Positions 6,507 to 12,056 of a stretch of 12,056 bases of DNA are shown in pieces. Source of the stretch: an uncultured Pirellula sp. (lineage in GTDB: Bacteria; Planctomycetota; Planctomycetia; Pirellulales; Pirellulaceae); the NCBI GenBank assembly GCA_903892365.1, contig CAITIF010000722.1, positions 1 to 12,056 on the forward strand, read 5' to 3'. Position numbers and translations under genes: made by a program. The notes below the pieces were generated by a model. The model had not been told where the DNA came from, did no database searches, and was given only the letters and a program-made list of their open reading frames with translations. Positions within the stretch are counted from its first letter, which is position 1. Each line of letters opens with the position of its first letter.

Positions 6507-6535
6507 AGAATAACCATTTTCAAGCAATTTCGCAA
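6507..6535 (-). promoter_or_regulatory. Candidate promoter for transketolase
   Basis: On the minus strand, TTGCGA (6535-6530), a 17-base spacer and TATTCT (6512-6507) each match four of six consensus positions. The -10 lies about 65 bases before the ATG. The spacing is ideal but the match modest, so this is a suggestion only. In the rest of the 254-base gap between tkt and the fasciclin gene I see no gene. Confidence 0.3.
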
Positions 6536-6695
6536 TCCATGGTCTCCGGCCTACGTGCATCCGTCTGGGCCGCAAGTCAGTGCTCAAGAATATATTGCAG
6601 CGGGAAATTCATTTTGTTGAATCCAAGCGTCTTGTTTCTTCGAACAATCAGGGTGAACAGGAAATGCAAACTTTAATTTAACAGGAAAATAACTC

Positions 6696-7691
6696 ATGAA
6701 ACGTCTCTTTCAAAGTCTATGCTGTCTTTCCCTCATGGCCTTCGGCTCACTGCGGGCGGACGACAACTTGGTCCAAGTGGCAGCCTCCAACTGTCAATTC
6801 AAGACCCTAGTCAATTTGTTGGTAGTCACCGGACTTGATCGGGCTCTCCAAACCCATGATGAGTTTACGGTCTTCGCACCCACCGACGAGGCATTTGCAA
6901 AATTGCCAGCGGAAACCCTTGCGAGCCTTCTGAAGCCAAGCGGCCGCGAAACGCTAACCAACATTCTGAAAGCACACGTTGTGGTAGGGGAACGTTCCCT
7001 TGGCGACATTCAACGTCCCTCCGAAGGCAAGCCGATCAAGACTCTGGAAGGCACCTCGTTCCTGCTGACTGGCAATGGCTTGAATCCTCGTTTTGGAAAC
7101 GCTCAAGTTGTCCTTGCAAATGTCGAAGCGAGCAACGGTATCGTTCACGTGATCGATGAAGTCTTGATGCCAGGCCCGAAGCAGGACAATATCGTCGAAA
7201 CCGCCAAGTCGGCAGGAATCTTCAACACGCTGTTGGCTGCCTTGACGGCGGCAGATCTTGCAAGTGTTTTCACGAGCGATACACCCTACACCGTTTTGGC
7301 TCCGACCGACGAAGCTTTTGCGAAGATCCCCAAGGAGACGCTTGCTTCCCTGCTTCTGCCAGAGAACAAGGATGCCCTTGTTCGCATCTTGAAGTACCAT
7401 GTGATCGCTGGTAGCGTTTCCGCCAAAGATGCAATCGGAGCGGCAAATGCAAAAACGCTGGAAGGTAGTTCAGTTCGCTTCACGCTCCAGGATGGAAAGC
7501 TGACCGTCGACAACAGTACTGTTATTAAGAACGACGTGGTGGCTAGCAACGGAGTGATCCATGTTATCAACACGGTCCTAATGCCACCAAGCAAAAGCGT
7601 GGCAGCCAAGCGGGTACCGGTATCAGTTCCTGTTCAACACGCGCCCGTTTCATCTCCAGCTCCAAAAAAATGTCCTAATCAAAAGAGCTAA
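6696..7691 (+). CDS. Secreted fasciclin (FAS1) protein with two FAS1 domains
   Basis: 331 residues. The N terminus MKRLFQSLCCLSLMAFGSLRA followed by DDN is a Sec signal peptide, with cleavage likely after Ala21. Two FAS1 domains follow (about 24-160 and 163-298). Each shows the H1 box (TVFAPTDEAFAKLP at 58-71, TVLAPTDEAFAKIP at 199-212), a His-containing LKAHVV/LKYHVI segment, and the H2 box (SNGIVHVIDEVLMP, SNGVIHVINTVLMP). The domains are similar enough to point to internal duplication. A Pro/Ser/Lys-rich tail (about 300-331) with one Cys ends the protein. FAS1 domains mediate adhesion or protein-protein contacts in the periplasm or outside the cell; the partner is unknown. The ATG is preceded by AGGA (6683-6686) nine bases upstream. 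It is transcribed divergently from transketolase, and its gene product has no obvious functional tie to its neighbours. Confidence 0.95.
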   Translation: MKRLFQSLCCLSLMAFGSLRADDNLVQVAASNCQFKTLVNLLVVTGLDRALQTHDEFTVFAPTDEAFAKLPAETLASLLKPSGRETLTNILKAHVVVGERSLGDIQRPSEGKPIKTLEGTSFLLTGNGLNPRFGNAQVVLANVEASNGIVHVIDEVLMPGPKQDNIVETAKSAGIFNTLLAALTAADLASVFTSDTPYTVLAPTDEAFAKIPKETLASLLLPENKDALVRILKYHVIAGSVSAKDAIGAANAKTLEGSSVRFTLQDGKLTVDNSTVIKNDVVASNGVIHVINTVLMPPSKSVAAKRVPVSVPVQHAPVSSPAPKKCPNQKS

Positions 7692-7733
7692 CTCCTAACC
7701 AAAGGGGTTAACAGTGCCCCATCGGACTCGCGA

Positions 7734-7762
7734 TCGATGCAAGGCGTCGGGCCTTGCATCGA
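7734..7762. terminator. 12-bp perfect hairpin between convergent genes
   Basis: TCGATGCAAGGC and GCCTTGCATCGA pair perfectly around the 5-base loop GTCGG. It lies about 40 bases after the fasciclin stop and 49 bases from the stop of the convergent flavin-reductase-like gene. No long T-run follows on either strand (AAAGGTTTCT on the plus side), so it may be a T-poor bidirectional terminator. Confidence 0.5.
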
Positions 7763-7810
7763 AAGGTTTCTCCCTTCTTCAACTTCGGATACCCACCGAA
7801 TCGGTTCGAT

Positions 7811-8419
7811 TTAGCTGGGTCTTTCCAATTGAAACAAATCTTGAGTACGACACCAGTACTCGTTTCCTAGCCTTGCAACGGCTTTTAATTTACGCGGGTC
7901 AGGACAACCATCTTGGTCCAGGATATCGTTATCGATATGCAATGTTAAAACTTCGCCGATAACCAAGTTGGCGGAAATCGGGCCCTGACCGACCGGCACA
8001 ATCTGCAGTACTCGGCATTCTAAGGCAAATGGAACATCCGCAAGTCGAGGTGTATGGATACTTGTCGAAGCGATGGTGGTCTGACCAGTCAACGCCAGTT
8101 CGCTTTCTTCGATAGGCAGCATCGTGCTCGACAGGTTGATGAGTTTGGCGTGCTTTTCCGTGGACGCGTTAATCACAAATTCGCCATTGGCTTCGATGTT
8201 GATTAAAGTATCTTTCTTACTACCGTCTCTTTTCAGGGTGGGTGAAAAGACAACGACCGGCGGGTTCGCTCCAAACACATTGAAGAAACTGAAGGGCGCA
8301 AGATTGATCACGCCCGAATTCGACCGAGTTGTCACCCAGGCAATGGGGCGTGGGGTGACAAGCCCGACCAACATCTGATAGACCTCCACCACCGGAGTGT
8401 TTTTTACATCCACAAGCAT
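7811..8419 (-). CDS. Flavin-reductase-like FMN-binding (split-barrel) family protein
   Basis: From the ATG at 8419 this is a 202-residue cytoplasmic protein. GLVTPRPIAWVTTRSNSGVI (19-38) and NLAPFSFFNVFGANPPVVVFSP (39-60) are the hallmark of the flavin-reductase-like domain: the first contributes the flavin-binding segment and the second follows it. RDGSKKDTLINIEANGEFVIN continues the split barrel. Family members bind FMN and reduce it with NAD(P)H for a partner oxygenase, or act as flavoproteins of unknown substrate; the substrate here is not evident. The frame stays open to 8485, but those 22 residues are atypical, whereas MLVDVKNTPVVEVYQML matches the usual family start. Only a weak GGATT precedes the chosen ATG. 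It is divergent from the sulfatase gene. Confidence 0.88.
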   Translation of the reverse strand: MLVDVKNTPVVEVYQMLVGLVTPRPIAWVTTRSNSGVINLAPFSFFNVFGANPPVVVFSPTLKRDGSKKDTLINIEANGEFVINASTEKHAKLINLSSTMLPIEESELALTGQTTIASTSIHTPRLADVPFALECRVLQIVPVGQGPISANLVIGEVLTLHIDNDILDQDGCPDPRKLKAVARLGNEYWCRTQDLFQLERPS

Positions 8420-8524
8420 GAATTTTAATCCAACCAAAAAGAGGACACATCGAGCTGAAATGGACCGTCTGAAATCCCAGTCCATGACGGATAGCTTGGG
8501 TCACCGGTTGAATCCATGATCTAC

Positions 8525-8533
8525 TGCTATACT
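8525..8533 (+). promoter_or_regulatory. Extended -10 promoter element for the sulfatase gene
   Basis: TGCTATACT combines an extended -10 (TGn) with TATACT, five of six matches to TATAAT. It lies 41 bases before the sulfatase ATG, giving a leader of about 34 bases. No good -35 is present at 16-18 bases (GGTTGA is weak), which is acceptable for extended -10 promoters. Confidence 0.45.
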
Positions 8534-8573
8534 TTGCTAAACGGATTCCTTTCCTCGCTCCGAGCAAGTTACC

Positions 8574-10040
8574 ATGAATTTGACCTCTCCAAACCCCTTC
8601 ACGTTTTTTCTTTCGTTATCGATCGTGTTGTTGGGGTCAGCGCCCCAAGGTTACGCACAAAGTGGCTCGCAGTCGCCGAAGCCTGGGCTTCCCAATATTG
8701 TACTCATCTATGCGGATGATTTAGGTTACGGTGATTTAGGTTGCTATGGAGCGACGAAATGGAAGACACCCCGTTTGGATCAGCTCGCAGCTCAAGGGGT
8801 TCGCTTTACGGACTTCCATGTGACCCAACCGGTCTGCTCTGCATCGCGTGCTAGTCTATTGACGGGTTGTTATGCAAATCGCATCGGAATTCATGGTGCG
8901 CTCTTTCCGAAATCTACGACCGGAATCAGTGCGTCCGAAACCACGATTGCAGAAATGCTTCGACAACAGGGGTACGCGACTGGAATCGTTGGCAAATGGC
9001 ATTTAGGTCATCAAAGCGAATTCTTACCGTTGCAGCATGGTTTCGATTCCTACCTGGGCCTGCCTTACTCCAATGATATGTGGCCGTCCAATCCCAACGC
9101 AGCTGGCAACTTTCCGAAGCTTCCGTTGTTTCGTGACAACACCATCATCGATGACGATGTTTCGGCAGAAGATCAATCGTTGCTGACCGCTGCCTACCGC
9201 GATTTTTCTACCGACTTTATTCGCAGTCACGCAAAGCAACCTTTCTTCTTGTACTTTGCCCACACCTTCCCGCATGTGCCCCTGTATGCTGGCGAGCAGT
9301 TTCGCGGCCGATCTGGCTCGGGTGTTTATGGTGACGTCATCGAAGAATTTGATTCTGCGGTTGGCACGATTCTCGATGAGCTGGAAGCTCAAGGCTTGAC
9401 GGACAATACGCTCGTTCTATTTAGCAGCGACAATGGGCCCTGGCTTCTCTATGGTGATCACGGTGGCGAGGCTGGACCATGGCGTGAAGGCAAAGGCACC
9501 GTCTTTGAAGGTGGAATTCGCGTTCCCATGATTGGTCGATGGCCCGGACATATTCCACCAGGAATCATCCAAGACCAACTTTGTTCTACGATTGACGTGC
9601 TCCCAACACTGGCCCGTATCGTCGACACACCCTTGCCAAAGACCAAGATCGACGGCAAAGACATTTCTGATTTACTGACAGGAGTTGAGAATGCCAAAAG
9701 CCCTCATGATGCTTTGTACTTTTACTACGGCGTTAACGAACTGCAAGCGATTCGAAGCGGGCCATGGAAGCTGCTTTTGCCGCATCAAATCAATCTGATC
9801 GAAGGGGGGGAACCGGGAGTCGGTGGCCAGCGAGGCCGCTATAACCGGGTCCCAATCGAACAGCCGCAGCTGTTCAATCTGTCTTCCGATCCAGGCGAAC
9901 GGATGAATCTTGCTCAGCAGAACCAAAAGCAACTGGCAATCATGCTCGAGCTTGTAGAGAAAGCGCGATCTGAACTGGGCGATTCCTTGGTAAAAAGAAC
10001 CGGTAGCGAAAATCGCGCACCGGGAAGCACGGTAAAGTAA
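8574..10040 (+). CDS. Secreted type I sulfatase (arylsulfatase A-like)
   Basis: 488 residues. A Sec signal peptide (hydrophobic 9-21) probably ends at GYA-28/Q. The metal site begins with YADDLGYGDLGCYG (Asp48, Asp49). The sulfatase signature is VCSASRASLLTG, where Cys88 would be converted to formylglycine by a sulfatase-maturating enzyme; it is the C-x-A-S-R form rather than the commoner C-x-P-S-R. GKWHLG (Lys141, His143), AHTFPHVPL (His233) and SSDNGPW (Asp289, Asn290) complete the active site, and EGKGTVFEGGIRVP follows. The C-terminal subdomain (LFNLSSDPGERMNLA) is complete. It likely removes sulfate esters from a polysaccharide or sulfatide outside the cytoplasm; the substrate cannot be told. 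Maturation enzyme and carbohydrate-active genes are not in the window. The plus strand has a G7 run at 9804-9810 inside the gene, but the frame is intact. Confidence 0.95.
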   Translation: MNLTSPNPFTFFLSLSIVLLGSAPQGYAQSGSQSPKPGLPNIVLIYADDLGYGDLGCYGATKWKTPRLDQLAAQGVRFTDFHVTQPVCSASRASLLTGCYANRIGIHGALFPKSTTGISASETTIAEMLRQQGYATGIVGKWHLGHQSEFLPLQHGFDSYLGLPYSNDMWPSNPNAAGNFPKLPLFRDNTIIDDDVSAEDQSLLTAAYRDFSTDFIRSHAKQPFFLYFAHTFPHVPLYAGEQFRGRSGSGVYGDVIEEFDSAVGTILDELEAQGLTDNTLVLFSSDNGPWLLYGDHGGEAGPWREGKGTVFEGGIRVPMIGRWPGHIPPGIIQDQLCSTIDVLPTLARIVDTPLPKTKIDGKDISDLLTGVENAKSPHDALYFYYGVNELQAIRSGPWKLLLPHQINLIEGGEPGVGGQRGRYNRVPIEQPQLFNLSSDPGERMNLAQQNQKQLAIMLELVEKARSELGDSLVKRTGSENRAPGSTVK

Positions 10041-10139
10041 GCTGCCCATCAATCATTGCGCCGTTAGGTGATTGGCTGCTTGGACCGGTCTTGGGATCTG
10101 AAAAATCAAATGCATGGCAAAGAAAGTTTCGCAAGTATC

Positions 10140-10212
10140 GTTTGTGGCGAGCAAGCTAACGACACGCGCATCAAGTATCGCAACGATCGGTGCACGCGTT
10201 GTCTCGCCAAAC
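10140..10212. repeat. 73-nt imperfect inverted repeat, possible structured RNA or bidirectional terminator
   Basis: GTTTGTGGCGAG (10140-10151) and CTCGCCAAAC (10203-10212) pair over ten bases with a two-base bulge. Inside, ACACGCG faces CGCGTTGT with one bulge, and ATCG-CAA-CGAT forms an apical hairpin. It lies between the convergent sulfatase and flavoprotein genes, about 100 bases past the sulfatase stop and 25 bases from the flavoprotein stop. A 9-base direct repeat (CAAGTATCG, 10132-10140 and 10172-10180) overlaps it. No T-run follows. Confidence 0.4.
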
Positions 10213-10236
10213 TAATGCATTGTTCCTGACGCATTC

Positions 10237-11508
10237 CTAAGCATACAAGCCGGCCGTGTGCCCCGTGCTCCAGGCGGCTTGGAAGTTGAACCCACCGATC
10301 GGGCCGTCAAGATCCAGAATCTCGCCAGCGAAGAATAAGCCGGGCATTTTTCGACTTTGCATGTCTTGGAAGTTCACCTCATTCAGCGAGACTCCGCCCG
10401 CGGTGACTTCCGCTTTGGGGTAGCCTCGGGTGCCATGGATGGGCACATTCAGAGCCTTGAGTCGCTCGACAAGTCCATTGCGTAGCTTCTTGGACAATTC
10501 TGAAGTATGAATGTCATTGTTCGATCCTAAAACAGCTAGCAGAGTACTAGCGATACGTTTCGGGATACGTTGACTTAAGACATTCGCAATGGTGCGATTG
10601 GAATCTTTAGCCGCATCCAACAACCATTGCTCGCATGCCTCGCGCGAAACATCAGGCAGCAGGTCAACCGATAGCGACGCGGGAGACTTTGGATCGCGAT
10701 CGGAAAAACAGCGTGACACATTCATGGCCGTAGGGCCACTACAGCCGAAGTGGGTCCATAGTAATCCCCCGCGAGACGAGCTACGCTCGATTTTGGCTTG
10801 CTTACCATCATCACCCATGATGCGAGCGCTGACTTCTGCGTCGTCCAAAGTGATGCCGCTGAGTTCATGCACCCACGCTTCACTGGACACGAGCGGTGTC
10901 AATGCAGGCCGAAGAGCGGTGATGGTGTGCCCCATTTCTCGAGCCCATGGGTATCCATCGCCATTCGTGCCACACCCGCTGTAGCTAAGACCGCCGGTGG
11001 TAATGACCACTGAATCGCAGGTTAAAATAGTTTGGGGTTGTCCCTGAATCTGGACAGCCACTTCAAAACCAGTATTTTCAACCGGAAGCGGTCGTACGAA
11101 TTGAACTGCAGCACCGGTCACCAAGCTGGCGCCTTCCCGAGCGAGCCTTCGGACAACGGCGTCACGCACATCGATCGCTCGGTCGCTAGCTGGAAAAATC
11201 TTGCCTGTCTCTTCAATTTTGGTCGCTACCCCCTCAAGTTCCATTTGTCGAACAACATCTTGAGGGGACAGCCGACTGAGAACCGACAGAAGGACACGTC
11301 CATTCTTCCCAAAGGCTTCTGCAATTTTCCGGCTGTCGCAATTGTGAGTAATATTGCAACGCGTTCCGCCCGACATCAAGATTTTGACACCGGCTTTGTT
11401 GTTCTTTTCTAGTACCAGCACACGCTTACCCCGTGCGGCAGCCGTCCCAGCCGCCCAAAGTCCGGCGGCCCCACCACCGACAATGATTACTTCCCAACGT
11501 GTTTGCAT
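10237..11508 (-). CDS. BaiN/HI0933-family NAD(P)/FAD-dependent oxidoreductase
   Basis: From the ATG at 11508 the protein has 423 residues and begins MQTRWEVIIVGGGAAGLWAA, an FAD-binding Rossmann start with GGGAAG at 11-16. KILMSGGTRCNITHNC matches the family hallmark (SGGGRCN), and TTGGLSYSGCGTNGDGYPWA and VTAGGVSLNEVN are further family signatures. FFAGEILDLDGPIGGFNFQAAWSTG at the C terminus closes the FAD site. Members (HI0933, YhiN, clostridial BaiN) are cytoplasmic flavoproteins; BaiN is described as a bile-acid reductase, but most have no known substrate, so I give no specific reaction. The frame is open upstream to 11676, but this overlaps the divergent radical SAM gene and precedes the Rossmann strand with unrelated sequence, so ATG 11508 is the start. 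No strong Shine-Dalgarno is seen. Confidence 0.92.
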   Translation of the reverse strand: MQTRWEVIIVGGGAAGLWAAGTAAARGKRVLVLEKNNKAGVKILMSGGTRCNITHNCDSRKIAEAFGKNGRVLLSVLSRLSPQDVVRQMELEGVATKIEETGKIFPASDRAIDVRDAVVRRLAREGASLVTGAAVQFVRPLPVENTGFEVAVQIQGQPQTILTCDSVVITTGGLSYSGCGTNGDGYPWAREMGHTITALRPALTPLVSSEAWVHELSGITLDDAEVSARIMGDDGKQAKIERSSSRGGLLWTHFGCSGPTAMNVSRCFSDRDPKSPASLSVDLLPDVSREACEQWLLDAAKDSNRTIANVLSQRIPKRIASTLLAVLGSNNDIHTSELSKKLRNGLVERLKALNVPIHGTRGYPKAEVTAGGVSLNEVNFQDMQSRKMPGLFFAGEILDLDGPIGGFNFQAAWSTGHTAGLYA

Positions 11509-11607
11509 GAATGATTCGCTAAAGGTTCTGCCCGTTTTCCCGATTCGCGGGTAAACTAGTGGTCTTGATTTGAGTGTCGAAACACAAGCTACCACCCAAT
11601 CTAATCC
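11509..11607. promoter_or_regulatory. Divergent promoter region between flavoprotein and HemW-like gene
   Basis: Ninety-nine bases separate the two divergent starts. On the minus strand, TCGACA with a 16-base spacer before TAGTTT (about 11552-11579) is a weak promoter candidate for the flavoprotein. GTGT-CGAA-ACAC (11574-11585) is a small inverted repeat overlapping that -35. No convincing plus-strand promoter is seen. Confidence 0.3.
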
Positions 11608-12056
11608 ATGTCGACCGAAGCCGCCAAAACCGAAGTTGGAAGTTACTTTATTTCCAACTATCCCCCATTTTCGCAATGGTCCGGAGATACGTTAGCCCAC
11701 ATTCAAAGCGCGATGGCAAACCCGCCGCTGAAGCAACTCCTTCGAGATGGTGCCTCGCAGGAGACACCGCTGGGCCTTTATCTTCACATTCCTTTTTGTC
11801 GAAAGCGGTGCAAGTTTTGTTACTTCAAGGTTTTCACCCAGATGAACGCCGAAGAAATAGAACGCTATGTTTCGGCACTGACCCGCGAAATTGAACTGGT
11901 CTCACAACAACCCGTCATGGGTGGACGCCCAATACGGTTTGTTTACTTTGGAGGAGGGACCCCGAGTTTCCTTTCCGTCAAGCAACTTCAATCTCTATTT
12001 CAGCGACTTCACCAAAGCATTACCTGGGAACAAGCCGAGGAGGTGACGTTTGAGTG
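11608..12056 (+). CDS. HemW/HemN-like radical SAM protein (coproporphyrinogen III oxidase family), 3' end missing
   Basis: The frame opens at ATG 11608 and is open to the right edge, giving 149 residues. HIPFCRKRCKFCYF (60-73) holds the radical SAM CX3CX2C cluster ligands Cys64, Cys68 and Cys71. FVYFGGGTPSFLS (111-123) is the SAM-binding GGGTPS motif shared by HemN, HemW and HutW. The end (EEVTFE) leads into the next conserved strand. The core is preceded by about 55 residues including SNYPPFSQW, longer than in typical HemW. HemN makes protoporphyrinogen anaerobically, while HemW is a haem chaperone; the CX3CX2CYF form (Tyr after the third Cys) and the extension suggest a HemW-like branch rather than true HemN, but only the missing C-terminal half would settle it. 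It is divergent from the flavoprotein gene. Confidence 0.9.
   Translation, partial: MSTEAAKTEVGSYFISNYPPFSQWSGDTLAHIQSAMANPPLKQLLRDGASQETPLGLYLHIPFCRKRCKFCYFKVFTQMNAEEIERYVSALTREIELVSQQPVMGGRPIRFVYFGGGTPSFLSVKQLQSLFQRLHQSITWEQAEEVTFE

Noticed and set aside
1..12056. CRISPR array, insertion sequence, phage, toxin-antitoxin or defence module
   Set aside because: No regularly spaced repeats, transposase or integrase motifs, terminal inverted repeats with target duplications, or paired toxin-antitoxin frames were seen. Apart from the small unknown protein, the genes belong to recognisable housekeeping or secretory families.

Overview
The window looks like chromosomal DNA of a planctomycete, probably of the Pirellulaceae/Rhodopirellula type. 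This is inferred from gene content and style: a secreted type I sulfatase, a two-domain fasciclin protein, tandem short TatA proteins, a HemW-like radical SAM protein beginning with a 'SNYPPFSQW' segment, weak or absent Shine-Dalgarno sites at most genes, moderate GC, and genes scattered on both strands in short units. No database search was possible, so the assignment is tentative.

Layout. (1) Positions 1-2038, + strand: the 3' end of an exopolysaccharide-type tyrosine autokinase (BY-kinase/CpsD-like) with a very Tyr/Gly-rich tail, followed almost without a gap by an alkaline-phosphatase-superfamily (type I phosphodiesterase-like) protein whose metal site is degenerate. (2) 2039-2509: an intergenic stretch, then a tiny 8-codon ORF with a strong Shine-Dalgarno that overlaps the start of a 67-residue protein of unknown function. 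(3) 2496-3524, - strand: a SpoU/TrmH RNA 2'-O-methyltransferase, directly preceded by tRNA-Leu(UAG). (4) 3589-4194, - strand: a two-gene tatA unit with its own near-consensus sigma70 promoter and a likely terminator. (5) 4274-6535, - strand: transketolase with a candidate promoter and two hairpins after its stop. (6) 6696-7691, + strand: a secreted two-FAS1-domain protein, separated by a 12-bp hairpin from (7) a flavin-reductase-like FMN-binding protein on the - strand (7811-8419). (8) 8574-10040, + strand: a secreted sulfatase, followed by a 73-nt imperfect inverted repeat. (9) 10237-11508, - strand: a BaiN/HI0933-type flavoprotein, divergent from (10) a HemW-like radical SAM gene that runs off the right edge.

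How the genes relate. Most are unrelated housekeeping or accessory genes. The clearest functional unit is the first pair: the kinase belongs to a polysaccharide synthesis/export operon that must extend to the left, and the phosphodiesterase-like protein is probably co-translated with it. The tatA pair forms an export unit without a tatC in view. The methyltransferase and the tRNA-Leu may share a transcript.

I see no CRISPR array, insertion sequence, phage or defence system here. The items most worth a second look are the substituted active site of the phosphodiesterase-like protein, the mini-ORF/small-protein overlap at 2273-2309, and the structured inverted repeat at 10140-10212.
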